Numbered from the stretch's first letter, positions 49,357-58,292 are shown. The stretch: DNA of 64,000 nucleotides from Paraoerskovia sediminicola (GCF_030296575.1 NZ_AP027729.1:3384794-3448793); one strand, 5' to 3'. Translations and numbers: made by a program. Notes: generated from the sequence alone by a model not told the origin.

Positions 49357-50946
49357 TCAGGCCTTGTCGGCGTCGGCCTTCGCCTTGGCGGGTGCCTTCT
49401 TCGCGGGTGCCTTCTTGGCCGGAGCCTTCTTGGCCGGAGCCTTCGTGGCGGCCGGCTTCTCGTCGGCAGCAGCCTCGTCCTCGGCCGCAGCCTTCTTCGC
49501 AGGTGCCTTCTTCGCAGGTGCCTTCTTGGCCGGAGCCTTCGTGGCGGCCGGCTTCTCGGCGGCAGCAGGAGCCTCGTCCTCGGCGGGGATCGCCGTCGCG
49601 GCGTCCTCCGCCTCGGGCTCGGCGGCCTCGCCACCGGCGAGCTCGGCCTCGGCCGCGGCGTCCGCAGCGTCGTCCTCCTCGGACCCGATGAACTCGGACA
49701 GGTCGACGGCCTTGCCCTCGCTGTCGACGACCTCGACGTCACGCAGCGCGACGGCGAGCGCCTTGGAGCGCGCGACCTCGCCGACCATGGCCGGGATCTG
49801 GCCGTTCTGGTCGAGCGACTGGATGAACTGGTTCGGGTCCATGTTGTACTGCTTCGACGCGCCGACGAGGTACTCGAGCAGCTCGTTCTGGGCGACCTGG
49901 ACCTCGAGCTTCTCCGCGAGGGTGTCGAGCAGGATCTGGTTGCGCAGCGCCTCGGTCGCCTGGCCGGTGACCTCGGTGCGGTGCTCGTCGTCCTCGAGGC
50001 GGTTCTCGCCCTCGAGGTGACGGTGGACCTCGGCCTCGACGGCGCCCTGCGGGACCGGGAACTCGACGGCCTCGACGAGGTGGGCGAGGAGCGCGTCACG
50101 GGCCTCGACCGCCTGGTCGTTGATCTTGGACTCGGCGACCTGGTTGCGCAGGTCGTCGGTGAGCTCGTCGATCGTGTCGAACTCGGAGGCGAGCTCGGCG
50201 AACTCGTCGTCGGCCTCGGGCAGCTCGCGCTGCTTGACCGCGGTCGCGGTGACCGTGACGACGGACTCCTTGCCCTCGTGGTCGCCGCCGGCGAGCGGGG
50301 CCTTGAAGGTCGTCGTCTCGTCGGTCGAGAGGCCGGTGAGCGCCTCGTCGAGGCCCTCGAGCATGTTGCCGGAGCCGATCTGGTAGCTGACGCCGGAGAC
50401 CGAGTCGACCTCCTCGCCGTCGATCGTCGCGGTGAGGTCGATGACGACGTAGTCGCCCTCGGCTGCGGGACGGTCGACGCCCACGAGGGTGCCGAAGCGC
50501 TCGCGCAGCGCGTCGAGGCGCGCGGCGATGTCGGCGTCGGTGACCTCGGCGGCCGCGACGGTGAGCTTCACGCCGTCGAGCGCGGGGATCTCGATCTCGG
50601 GGCGGACCTCGACCTCGGCCGTGAACTTCAGCGACCCGTCGGCCTCCATCGGGACCTCGGTCACCTCGATCTGCGGCTGGCCCATGGGGCGGATCTCGGC
50701 CTCGGTGGCGGCCTGGCGGTAGAACGCCGGCATGCCCTCGTTGATGGCGTGCTCGAGGACGGCCGGGCGGCCGACGCGCTGGTCGATGATGCGCGCGGGG
50801 ACCTTGCCCTTGCGGAAGCCGGGGATGTTCACCTGCTCCGCGATGTGCTTGTAGGCGTGCTCGATGCTCGGTGCGAGCTCCGCGCTCTCCACCTCGACGG
50901 TGAGCTTCACCTTGGTGGCGTCCAGGGTCTCGACAGCACTCTTCAC
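49357..50946 (-). CDS. tig: trigger factor with a Lys/Ala/Pro-repeat tail
   Basis: Ribosome-bound chaperone and prolyl isomerase. The ribosome-binding motif is GFRKGKVPARIIDQRVG and the PPIase domain begins near EGDYVVIDLTATIDGEEV. The 529-residue length exceeds the usual 430-470. About 75 extra C-terminal residues consist of repeated ATKAPAKKAPAKKAPAKK blocks separated by acidic Ala/Glu stretches, and the block occurs twice. The tail resembles those of actinobacterial histone-like proteins. The GTG at 50946 has GGAG about 9 nt upstream, and homology starts there; the open frame extends to 51162 without support. Confidence 0.94.
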   Translation of the reverse strand: MKSAVETLDATKVKLTVEVESAELAPSIEHAYKHIAEQVNIPGFRKGKVPARIIDQRVGRPAVLEHAINEGMPAFYRQAATEAEIRPMGQPQIEVTEVPMEADGSLKFTAEVEVRPEIEIPALDGVKLTVAAAEVTDADIAARLDALRERFGTLVGVDRPAAEGDYVVIDLTATIDGEEVDSVSGVSYQIGSGNMLEGLDEALTGLSTDETTTFKAPLAGGDHEGKESVVTVTATAVKQRELPEADDEFAELASEFDTIDELTDDLRNQVAESKINDQAVEARDALLAHLVEAVEFPVPQGAVEAEVHRHLEGENRLEDDEHRTEVTGQATEALRNQILLDTLAEKLEVQVAQNELLEYLVGASKQYNMDPNQFIQSLDQNGQIPAMVGEVARSKALAVALRDVEVVDSEGKAVDLSEFIGSEEDDAADAAAEAELAGGEAAEPEAEDAATAIPAEDEAPAAAEKPAATKAPAKKAPAKKAPAKKAAAEDEAAADEKPAATKAPAKKAPAKKAPAKKAPAKAKADADKA

Positions 50947-51244
50947 TTCGATGATCTCCAACTGCTCGTGGCTCGCCGGCGTGCGGCTTCGGTCCGTGCG
51001 GCGGGCGCGGCGCAGGGCGACGCGTCCGGATGATCTCTGCCGTACACCGCGGCGGGTTCCCTCGCCGTGCGATGAGCCGCCGACCTCGGGACGCTGAGCC
51101 TCCGAGGCCGCTGGACACCTGCGCGGCGGACCACGCGACGGGTGTACGGGCAACCGTTCCATGCTACGTCATGGGAAACCCGTGAACATCTCCCCTGCGC
51201 ACAGGGCTGCCGACGCACGACGGAGGCCCGAGGCCGAACACGAC

Positions 51245-51277
51245 GGAGGCCCGGGATCATCGAGATCCCGGGCCTCC
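51245..51277 (-). terminator. hairpin after tRNA-Pro
   Basis: GGAGGCCCGGGATC, loop ATCGA, GATCCCGGGCCTCC: a perfect 14-bp stem starting 7 bp beyond the 3' end of the tRNA. Confidence 0.8.
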
Positions 51278-51281
51278 GGCC

Positions 51282-51357
<76 letters not shown>

Positions 51358-51509
51358 TCCGTCGACGAGCGACGTCGAGAAGCATAGTGCTCGGCGCGGG
51401 ACGGCCGGACCACGGGGCGAGCGACACGCGCCGCACAGATTTCGGAAGTCGCCCGGGCCTTTGCTATCGTCTCTACCGGACGCCTCGAGAGCAGTTTCGG
51501 ACGTCACGT

Positions 51510-51583
51510 GCGGGCGTAGCTCAATGGTAGAGCCTCAGTCTTCCAAACTGATCACGCGAGTTCGATTCTCGCCGCCCGCTCCA
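51510..51583 (+). tRNA. tRNA-Gly (TCC)
   Basis: GCGGGCG pairs with CGCCCGC, the D arm is GCTC...GAGC, the anticodon loop CTTCCAA gives TCC and the T arm is GCGAGTTCGATTCTCGC. The 3' CCA is encoded at 51581-51583. It is divergent from tRNA-Pro. Confidence 0.96.
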
Positions 51584-51588
51584 TCACC

Positions 51589-51622
51589 ACGAAGGCCCCC
51601 GGTCCACGCCGGGGGCCTTCGT
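51589..51622 (+). terminator. hairpin after tRNA-Gly
   Basis: ACGAAGGCCCCCGG, loop TCCACG, CCGGGGGCCTTCGT: a perfect 14-bp stem 5 bp after the tRNA. Confidence 0.85.
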
Positions 51623-51660
51623 CGTCCGCCCGAGGGGACGAGACCGGGAATGAGACGACG

Positions 51661-51689
51661 TTGCCACCTGTTGGACACATCGTTAGGTT
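51661..51689 (+). promoter_or_regulatory. promoter of the cysteine leader peptide and cysK
   Basis: TTGCCA (-35) and TAGGTT (-10) are spaced by 17 bp. Transcription would begin near 51696, giving a leader of about 340 nt before cysK that contains the Cys-rich short ORF. Confidence 0.55.
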
Positions 51690-51731
51690 GTCTTCGGACA
51701 GCCCGAGGACGACGGACGGAGGGACCGGACG

Positions 51732-51812
51732 ATGCGCGACCTGCTCGCCACGCCGCTCACCCCCGTCATGTCCTGCTGTCCTGCGTGCGACCGCTGTCTC
51801 TGCTGTCGCTAG
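51732..51812 (+). CDS. Cys-rich leader peptide upstream of cysK
   Basis: A 26-residue ORF with a good ribosome-binding site (GGAGGG, 8 nt before ATG). It starts MRDLLATPLTPVM and ends SCCPACDRCLCCR followed by TAG, so six of its last twelve residues are cysteine, read alternately from TGC and TGT. Cysteine starvation would stall ribosomes here. Known mycobacterial polycysteine short ORFs act as cysteine-responsive attenuators; the location ahead of the cysteine-synthesis genes cysK-cysE supports that role. The other sequence to 52035 shows no gene and only weak hairpins (GCACC...GGTGC near 51870). Confidence 0.75.
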   Translation: MRDLLATPLTPVMSCCPACDRCLCCR

Positions 51813-52035
51813 AGCGTTGGCCCGAGGCGTCCGCGCCCACCACCCAGCGCTCCCCGAGGGCGGCCGCACCACGACGGTGCCTGCCTGGCCCTCCCCGCAC
51901 CCCAGGTCCGGCCTCGAGAGCCACGGTCCACAGGTTCGCCGCCGCACCCGGACGCACCACCGGCACCACCACCCGCACCATCTCACCGCACAGAACCCAA
52001 CTGGCCGCGCAGGCCGAAGGAGCGATCGAGGAAAC

Positions 52036-52970
52036 ATGGCACGCATCTACGACGACGTGACGAAGCTGGTCGGCAACACCCCCTCGTCCGTCTGAACCGG
52101 CTCACCGAGGGCCTCGACGCGACGGTCGTCGGCAAGCTCGAGTTCTACAACCCCGCCAACTCGGTCAAGGACCGCATCGGTGTCGCGATCATCGACGCCG
52201 CGGAGCAGTCGGGCGAGCTGAAGCCGGGCGGCACCATCGTCGAGGCGACGTCGGGCAACACCGGCATCGCCCTCGCGATGGTGGGCGCGGCGCGCGGCTA
52301 CGACGTCGTGCTCGCGATGCCCGAGTCGATGTCGAAGGAGCGCCGCGCGCTGCTGCGTGCCTTCGGCGCCGAGCTGATCCTCACCCCGGCCGGCGGCGGC
52401 ATGAAGGGCGCGGTCGACGAGGCCGACAAGATCGTCGCCGAGCGCCCGGGCGCGATCCTCGCCCGCCAGTTCGCGAACGCCGCCAACCCGGCGATCCACC
52501 GCGCCACGACGGCCGAGGAGATCTGGGCCGACACCGACGGCGAGGTCGACATCGTCGTCGCCGGCATCGGCACCGGCGGCACCATCACGGGTGTCGGCCA
52601 GCGCCTGAAGGAGCTCAAGCCCGAGGTCACGATCGTCGCGGTCGAGCCCGAGGAGTCCGCGATCCTCAACGGCGGCGCCCCCGGCCCGCACAAGATCCAG
52701 GGCATCGGTGCGAACTTCGTCCCCGAGATCCTCGACCGCGAGGTGTACGACGAGGTCATCGACGTCAACGCCGAGACGGCCGTCGAGTACGCACGCCGCG
52801 CCGCCAAGGAGGAGGGCCTGCTCGTCGGCATCTCGTCCGGTGCCGCGATCTACGCCGCGCTCGAGCTCGCCAAGCGCCCGGAGAACGCCGGCAAGACGAT
52901 CGTCACGATCATCCCGTCGTTCGGTGAGCGCTACCTCTCGTCGGTCCTCTACGCGGACCTGATGGACTGA
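52036..52970 (+). CDS. cysK: cysteine synthase (O-acetylserine sulfhydrylase) CysK (one apparent frameshift)
   Basis: Makes cysteine from O-acetylserine and sulfide with PLP; about 311 residues after repair. The PLP lysine is in [12 protein letters not shown] near residue 43, the phosphate-binding loop in [13 protein letters not shown], and the glycine-rich [13 protein letters not shown] and final [12 protein letters not shown] are present. The frame breaks at five C (52079-52083), just after VGNTP; one more C restores [25 protein letters not shown] lies 5 nt before the ATG. It is followed 2 bp later by cysE. Confidence 0.95.
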
Positions 52971-52972
52971 CG

Positions 52973-53566
52973 ATGTCGAGACTGCGCCGCTTCATCAAGG
53001 TCCTCGACGAGGACCTCGACGCGGCGCGCCACGGTGACCCCGCGGCGCGCTCGCGCCTCGAGGTCGCTCTGGCGTACCCGGGGGTGCACGCGATCTGGGC
53101 GTACCGGGCCGCGCACCACCTCTGGAACACGCCTGGCCTCCGGGGTCTCGCTCGGCTGCTGTCCCAGGCCACGCGGGCGGCGACCGGGATCGAGATCCAC
53201 CCGGGCGCCGTCCTCGGCCGGCGGTTGTTCATCGACCACGGCATGGGCGTGGTCATCGGCGAGACGGCCGTGGTGGGCGACGACGTCGTCCTGTTCCACG
53301 GCGCCACGCTCGGCGGCCGCACCATGACCCGCGGCAAGCGCCACCCGACGCTCGGCGACCGGATCGTCGTCGGCGCGGGCGCGAAGATCCTCGGTCCGGT
53401 GTGGATCGGCGACGACGCCCAGGTGGGCGCCAACGCGGTCGTCCTCAAGGACGTGCCGGACGGCGCGGTCGCGGTGGGCGTGCCCGCCACGATCCGTCTG
53501 CCGAAGGGTTCGGTCCCCCGTCCCCCCGTCGAGGACGCGTCGCAGCTCATCGAGTACGTGATCTGA
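52973..53566 (+). CDS. cysE: serine O-acetyltransferase CysE
   Basis: Makes O-acetylserine, the substrate of CysK, from serine and acetyl-CoA. The 197-residue protein has a short helical N-terminal domain ([17 protein letters not shown]) and a left-handed beta-helix of hexapeptide repeats: [45 protein letters not shown], then [32 protein letters not shown]. The catalytic His is in DHGMG. Being 2 bp after cysK, it shares the leader control. Confidence 0.95.
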   Translation: MSRLRRFIKVLDEDLDAARHGDPAARSRLEVALAYPGVHAIWAYRAAHHLWNTPGLRGLARLLSQATRAATGIEIHPGAVLGRRLFIDHGMGVVIGETAVVGDDVVLFHGATLGGRTMTRGKRHPTLGDRIVVGAGAKILGPVWIGDDAQVGANAVVLKDVPDGAVAVGVPATIRLPKGSVPRPPVEDASQLIEYVI

Positions 53567-53593
53567 GGGTCGCCCGGCTACGGGCGCTCCACG

Positions 53594-53636
53594 ACGACGA
53601 GAGGGTCGGCACCGCTGGTGCCGACCCTCTCGTCGT
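53594..53636. terminator. bidirectional hairpin between cysE and an F420 oxidoreductase gene
   Basis: A perfect 20-bp inverted repeat (ACGACGAGAGGGTCGGCACC and its complement) surrounds the trinucleotide GCT. It lies between two convergent genes. Confidence 0.85.
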
Positions 53637-53676
53637 CCGTCTCGCCCGGACCGACCCCGACCCGGACCGACCCGGA

Positions 53677-54714
53677 CTATGCCCCGACGATCCCCGCGAT
53701 CGTCTGCACCGCCGTCGCGTCGCCCTGGACCAGGAGCGTCGTGACCGCGGTCCGCTCCCACGCGACGAGCTCCTCGGCGATCTTCTCGCGCGGCCCCACG
53801 AGCGCGATGTCCTCGACGAGCCCCGTCGGCACCGCGGCGGCCGCCTCGGCACGGCGCCCGCTCATGTAGTGGTCCTGGATCTCGTCCGCGGCGTCGGTGT
53901 AGCCGAGCCGGTCGATCGCGTCCCGGTGGAAGTTCGCGCCCTTGGCTCCCATCCCCCCGATGTACAGGGCGAGGAAGGGTCGGACGGCGTCCGCGGCCTT
54001 CTCGACGTCGTCCCCCACGACGACGGGGACCGTCGCGCTCACCTCGAACGCGTCGACGGCCGAGCGCACGGGGGCGCGCTTCGCGAAGCCCTCGGCGAGG
54101 CGCTCGCGGAAGTCCGCGTCGAGGCGCGGCGTGTAGAAGAGCGGGAGCCATCCGTCGGCGATCTCGGCGGCGAGCGCGATGTTCTTGGGGCCCTCGGCCG
54201 CGAGGTGGATCGGCAGGTCGGCGCGCAGCGGGTGGACCGTCGAGCGCAGCGCCTTGCCGACGCCGGTCGTGCCTTCCCCGCGCAGCGGCAGCTGGTAGAA
54301 CTGCCCGTCGTACTCGACGGGTGCGCCGCGTTCGAGGACCTGCCGGACGATGTCGACGTACTCGCGCGTGCGGGCCAGCGGCTTGGGGTATGCCTGCCCG
54401 TACCAGCCCTCGACGACCTGCGGTCCGCTCGCGCCGAGCCCGAGGATCGCGCGCCCGCCCGAGAGGTGGTCCAGGGTCAGCGCCGCCATCGCCGTGGCGG
54501 TCGGGGTGCGGGCCGACATCTGCGCGACCGCGGTGCCGAGGCGGATGCTCCGCGTCCGGGCGCCCCACCACGCGAGCGGCGTGAACGCGTCGGAGCCGTA
54601 GGCCTCCGCCGTCCAGACCGAGTCGACGCCGAGCGCGTCGGCGGCGGCGACCGCCTGCTCGATCCCCGGGGGCGGGCCCGCCGACCAGTAGCCGGTGTGG
54701 ATGCCGATGCGCAT
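53677..54714 (-). CDS. LLM-class F420-dependent oxidoreductase
   Basis: A 345-residue luciferase-like barrel enzyme of the TIGR03559 (Rv3520c) type: MRIGIHTGYWSAGPPPGIEQAVAAADALGVDSVWTAEAYGSDAFTPLAW, then LGASGPQVVEGWYGQAYPKPLARTREYVDIVR. GAGGAG precedes the ATG. Cofactor F420 is inferred from the family and from the F420 genes 15 kb upstream. Substrate unknown. Its 3' end faces cysE. Confidence 0.88.
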   Translation of the reverse strand: MRIGIHTGYWSAGPPPGIEQAVAAADALGVDSVWTAEAYGSDAFTPLAWWGARTRSIRLGTAVAQMSARTPTATAMAALTLDHLSGGRAILGLGASGPQVVEGWYGQAYPKPLARTREYVDIVRQVLERGAPVEYDGQFYQLPLRGEGTTGVGKALRSTVHPLRADLPIHLAAEGPKNIALAAEIADGWLPLFYTPRLDADFRERLAEGFAKRAPVRSAVDAFEVSATVPVVVGDDVEKAADAVRPFLALYIGGMGAKGANFHRDAIDRLGYTDAADEIQDHYMSGRRAEAAAAVPTGLVEDIALVGPREKIAEELVAWERTAVTTLLVQGDATAVQTIAGIVGA

Positions 54715-54807
54715 GAGACTCCTCGTCGTCGAGGTCGGACGGCGCGGGTCGGCTCGCGCACGTCGTCGCGAGTACCCGAGACCGTGAGTACGGGGTACTG
54801 GGTCAGC

Positions 54808-55209
54808 CTAGCGCGCCGGCTCCTCGTCCTCCCACGGCTCCCAGCCGGCGCGGCGCAGGTCCACCCGGGTGCCGTCCCGCGTCAGCGGGCAGCCCTCCGC
54901 GCGGAGCTCCTCGAGCGCCCGGGTGCGGTGGTGCTCGGGCGGCGACCCGGCAGCGTTGACCACCCGCCACCACGGCACGCCCGACCCGGCTCTCGCGAGC
55001 ACGGTGCCGACCTGCCTGGGACCGCCCCGACCCAGGACCCGCGCCACCGCCTCGGCGATGACGCCGTACGTGGTCGCCCGCGCGACCGGGATGCGCTCCA
55101 CCACGGCGAGCACCTCGTCGAGGTACTCGAGGGCCGGGTCGGCTCCACCGTGCGAGCCCGTACCCGAGCCCGCCGCCGGCACGTCTCCCGGTCTCACGTC
55201 GTCCGCCAC
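54808..55209 (-). CDS. alkyltransferase-like (ATL) MGMT-family protein
   Basis: A 133-residue protein with the MGMT/Ada C-terminal DNA-binding fold (VAVVERIPVARATTYGVIAEAVARVLG, then GTVLARAGSGVPWWRVVNAAG). Where MGMT has the alkyl-accepting PCHRV, this reads PWWRV, so it cannot accept alkyl groups. ATL proteins bind O6-alkylguanine and hand it to nucleotide excision repair. The start is GTG with TAGGTT 6 nt upstream, so the mRNA is probably leaderless. Confidence 0.88.
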   Translation of the reverse strand: MADDVRPGDVPAAGSGTGSHGGADPALEYLDEVLAVVERIPVARATTYGVIAEAVARVLGRGGPRQVGTVLARAGSGVPWWRVVNAAGSPPEHHRTRALEELRAEGCPLTRDGTRVDLRRAGWEPWEDEEPAR

Positions 55210-55215
55210 CCGCCG

Positions 55216-55221
55216 AACCTA
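55216..55221 (-). promoter_or_regulatory. -10 element for the leaderless ATL gene
   Basis: TAGGTT ends 6 nt before the GTG start. Confidence 0.5.
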
Positions 55222-55285
55222 CCGCCGCCCGCCGTCACGCCCCAGCCGCACGAGGGATCCCGTGGCGCCCCTCGCCCGGCGGCGC

Positions 55286-55291
55286 GAGAAT
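55286..55291 (+). promoter_or_regulatory. -10 element for the leaderless Eis-type gene
   Basis: GAGAAT ends 7 nt before the ATG at 55299; identical in hexamer and spacing to the valS site. Confidence 0.45.
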
Positions 55292-55298
55292 CGCTGGC

Positions 55299-56726
55299 AT
55301 GAGCCACGACGTCCGACCCGCCGACGGGACACCAGCAGGACCAGCGACCTCGGACCTGCCAGGACCGGCGCGACAGCCGTCGCTACCCGACGGATACCGC
55401 CTCGTCCGGCTCACCGACGAACGACGACGCGAGCTCTACGAGGTCGACCTCTGGGCGTTCCCGTCGGGCGACAGCGTCGACGACCTCGCAGAGCACCCCC
55501 TCCCCGTCTCCTGGGACCGGACCTGGGGCGTCGAGACCGACCGCGCCGACCCGAGCGCCGTCCCCGTCGACGGCGCCGTGCCGCACGTGACCGAGCTCGT
55601 CGCGATGGGGTCCTCGTACCCGTTCGCGCGATTCCCCGTGCCCGGCGGCGAGATCCCGGTGGGCGGGCTGACCTGGGTCGGCGTCCACCCCGGGCACCGG
55701 CGACGCGGGCTTCTGAGCGCGATGATGGACCACCACCACACCGGGTGCGCCGCACGCGGCGAGGCCGTGTCGGTGCTGACCGCGTCCGAGAGCACCATCT
55801 ACGGGAGGTTCGGCTACGGCAAGGCGGCCGACAGCCTGGCCGTCACCGTGCCGCGCCGTGCGGCCCTCGCGGACGTCCCGGGAGCCGAGCAGCACACGGC
55901 CCGCATCGAGGCGTCGGACCAGGCGCGGCACGCCGACGTCGTCGCCGACCTCCACCGTCGGGCCGGCGCAGCCCACGGAGGCGTCGGGCGCCCCGGCTGG
56001 GCGACGCGGGAGTCGCCGGAGCAGACGGCGTGGTACTGGGCGAGCATCCCGGCGTTCCGCCACGGCAAGGAGCCGTGGCGCACCGTGATCGTCGAGCGGG
56101 ACGGGGAGCCCCGCGGCTACGCGAGGTTCCGGCGCTCGCTCGGCTGGGGCCAGGCCGGCCCGGACGGGAGCGTCGAGGTCTTCGAGGCCGTCGCCCTCGA
56201 CCCGGCGGCGTCGCGTGCGCTGTGGGGGCTGCTGCTGGACCTCGACCTGATGACCGAGGTCAAGGTCCCGCGGCTGCCGGTCGACGACCCGCTGCTGACG
56301 CTTCTGCTCGACCCGCGGGCCGCCGTCCCACGGGTCGAGGACACGCTGTGGGTGCGGGTGCTCGACGTGGCCGCCGCACTCTCCGGTCGGCAGTACGCCG
56401 CGGACGTCGACGTCGTGCTCTCGGTGCGCGACACCGCGCGCGGCGCCGCGACGACCGATGCGGGCGAGCACCCGGCGCCAACACCCGCGACGCAGCACTG
56501 GGCGCTGGTCGCGGACGCGTTCGGCGACGCGACCTGCACGCCGACGGACCGGCCCGCCGACCTCGACCTCGACGTGCGGGAGCTCGGGTCCGTCTACCTC
56601 GGCGGGACGAGCCTGGCCTCGCTCGCCGCCGCGGGGCTCGTCACGGAGCTGACCCCTGGCTCGCTCGCCCGCGCCTCGACCGCCTTCGGGTGGCCGGTGC
56701 CCCCGGCGTGCTCCTGGATCTGGTGA
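55299..56726 (+). CDS. Eis-family GNAT N-acetyltransferase
   Basis: A 475-residue, three-part enzyme of the Eis type. The first GNAT domain has the acetyl-CoA loop VGVHPGHRRRGLLSAMMDHHH and LTASESTIYGRFGYGKA. The second GNAT domain includes RTVIVERDGEPRGYARFR, and the C-terminal sterol-carrier-like domain ends with LVTELTPGSLARASTAFGWPVPPACSWIW. Mycobacterial Eis acetylates aminoglycosides and proteins; the substrate here is unknown. The N-terminal 30 residues are Pro/Ala-rich. Confidence 0.88.
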   Translation: MSHDVRPADGTPAGPATSDLPGPARQPSLPDGYRLVRLTDERRRELYEVDLWAFPSGDSVDDLAEHPLPVSWDRTWGVETDRADPSAVPVDGAVPHVTELVAMGSSYPFARFPVPGGEIPVGGLTWVGVHPGHRRRGLLSAMMDHHHTGCAARGEAVSVLTASESTIYGRFGYGKAADSLAVTVPRRAALADVPGAEQHTARIEASDQARHADVVADLHRRAGAAHGGVGRPGWATRESPEQTAWYWASIPAFRHGKEPWRTVIVERDGEPRGYARFRRSLGWGQAGPDGSVEVFEAVALDPAASRALWGLLLDLDLMTEVKVPRLPVDDPLLTLLLDPRAAVPRVEDTLWVRVLDVAAALSGRQYAADVDVVLSVRDTARGAATTDAGEHPAPTPATQHWALVADAFGDATCTPTDRPADLDLDVRELGSVYLGGTSLASLAAAGLVTELTPGSLARASTAFGWPVPPACSWIW

Positions 56727-56739
56727 CGGTGCCCGGTCG

Positions 56740-57810
56740 TCAGACCTGACAGCTCGGGCACCAGAACAGGGTGCGGCCCGCGAGGTCGCGCACCAGCACC
56801 GTCGATCCGCAGACGCGGCACGGCAGCCCTTCGCGGTGGTAGACGTAGAACGACTGCTCGCGCGGCACCGCGCCCGGGTCACCGTCGGTGTTCTGCCGCA
56901 CCCGGTGGCTGCCCGCGACTCTGTCGTCGCCGCGGTGCTCCTCGCGGGTCGTGACGATGCGGCCGGTCCGCACGCCGTCGGCCATCAGAGCGGCGAGGTC
57001 CGCGTACAGCGAGCGGAGCACCTCTGCGGGGACGTCACGACCCGGCGAGAGCGGGTCGAGCCCCGCGCGGAACAGCGCCTCCGCGCGGTAGATGTTGCCC
57101 ACCCCGGCGACGACGGCCTGGTCCATGAGGAGCCGGCCGACGTCGGTCCGCGTACGGCCAACCCGCGCGACGAACGCCTCCACGTCCGCCGACCGGCCGG
57201 CGCCCTGCGCCTCGCCGCGCAGGGGGTCAGGGCCGAGCCGCGCCTCGACCGCCCGCTTCTCGGACCCGTCGATCACCTCGCAAGCGGTGGGTCCGTTGAG
57301 GTCGGCCACGGCGTGCTCACCGAGCAGACGCACGCGGACGGCGCCCCGCGGCTCGGGCGGGTTCCACGAGTCCGCACCGGACCGGTCCGGCGATACCGTC
57401 CGGCCGGGTGGCTCAGGCGCTGGCGCGGGCCGTTCCGCGGACCGTTGCGCAGGGCCTGCCGCGGACTCATCCGGTACCGCCGACTCGACCTCCCCGATGC
57501 GTCTGCGCGGCGCTCCGATGGCGTGCTCGACGACGGCGCTCCCGTCCCCCGCGAAGGTCCAGGCGCCGTACAGGCCAAGGTGGACCCGCAGCCACAGGTC
57601 CGGGACGTCGTCCGACTCCACGGCCCCCGGCGCGGCGAAGCCCAGGAACAGGTGCTTGCCCCAGGCCTCGGAGGCGACGAGCCGTGCGCCGTCGAGGACG
57701 GCCGCGCCGTCCGCGAACCGTCCCTGCGGGCTCGACACCGCGAGCTTCTGCCCGGCGAAGAGCTCGCCCAGGGCGTGCGCCAGCCGGTGGACGGTGTGCC
57801 CCTCGGGCAC
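56740..57810 (-). CDS. Fpg/Nei-family DNA glycosylase/AP lyase
   Basis: Base-excision repair enzyme, 356 residues. The catalytic N terminus after Met removal is PEGHTVHRLAHAL, as in Nei2-type enzymes. The helix-two-turn-helix motif is DQAVVAGVGNIYRAEALFRAGLDP, and the C-terminal zinc finger is CRVCGSTVLVRDLAGRTLFWCPSC. A Pro/Ala-rich insert of about 50 residues (SAAGPAQRSAERPAPAPEPPG) lies in the N-terminal domain. The GTG start follows the rpiB stop by 5 bp, so the two genes form an operon. Confidence 0.9.
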   Translation of the reverse strand: MPEGHTVHRLAHALGELFAGQKLAVSSPQGRFADGAAVLDGARLVASEAWGKHLFLGFAAPGAVESDDVPDLWLRVHLGLYGAWTFAGDGSAVVEHAIGAPRRRIGEVESAVPDESAAGPAQRSAERPAPAPEPPGRTVSPDRSGADSWNPPEPRGAVRVRLLGEHAVADLNGPTACEVIDGSEKRAVEARLGPDPLRGEAQGAGRSADVEAFVARVGRTRTDVGRLLMDQAVVAGVGNIYRAEALFRAGLDPLSPGRDVPAEVLRSLYADLAALMADGVRTGRIVTTREEHRGDDRVAGSHRVRQNTDGDPGAVPREQSFYVYHREGLPCRVCGSTVLVRDLAGRTLFWCPSCQV

Positions 57811-57815
57811 GCGGG

Positions 57816-58286
57816 TCAGTCCGTGGGCTCGACGGAGCCGCGCGCCGCCTCGTACGCGGCGAGCTGGTCGATACGCCGCTGGTGGCGCTCGTCCCCGCTG
57901 AACGGCTCGGCGAGGAACGCGTCGACGAACGAGACGGCGTCGTCCACGCTGTGCTGGCGTCCGCCGACGGAGATCACGTTGGCGTCGTTGTGCTGGCGGG
58001 CGAGGGTCGCGGTGTCGTGGTTCCAGGCGAGCGCGGCGCGCACGCCGTCGACCTTGTTCGCGGCGATCTGCTCGCCGTTGCCCGAGCCGCCGATCACGAC
58101 GCCGAGGCTGCCGGGGTCGGTGGCCACGGCCTCGGCCGCGTCGATGCAGAAGGCCGGGTAGTCGTCGAGGGCGTCGTACTCGTCGGCGCCGTGGTCGACG
58201 ACGTCGTGCCCCGCCGCACGGAGGTGCTCGACGAGATGGGTCTTGAGCTCGAAGCCCGCGTGGTCCGCGGCGATGTGTACGCGCAT
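57816..58286 (-). CDS. rpiB: ribose-5-phosphate isomerase B
   Basis: Interconverts ribose-5-phosphate and ribulose-5-phosphate. MRVHIAADHAGFELKTHLVEHL, then YPAFCIDAAEAV, IGGSGNGEQIAANKVDGVRAAL and ARQHNDANVISVGGRQ are family hallmarks; 156 residues. The ATG at 58286 is where homology begins. A CATCAT hexamer 6 nt upstream could be a leaderless -10, divergent from that of the M13 peptidase. Confidence 0.93.
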   Translation of the reverse strand: MRVHIAADHAGFELKTHLVEHLRAAGHDVVDHGADEYDALDDYPAFCIDAAEAVATDPGSLGVVIGGSGNGEQIAANKVDGVRAALAWNHDTATLARQHNDANVISVGGRQHSVDDAVSFVDAFLAEPFSGDERHQRRIDQLAAYEAARGSVEPTD

Positions 58287-58292
58287 GGCCCC

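Noticed and set aside
50947..51162. N-terminal extension of trigger factor
   Set aside because: The extension is Arg-rich with poor coding bias, and a Shine-Dalgarno with a GTG fits the homologous start at 50946.
53594..53636. 20-bp perfect inverted repeat as a transposon end
   Set aside because: It lies between convergent genes with a 3-nt loop and no transposase, which fits a bidirectional terminator.
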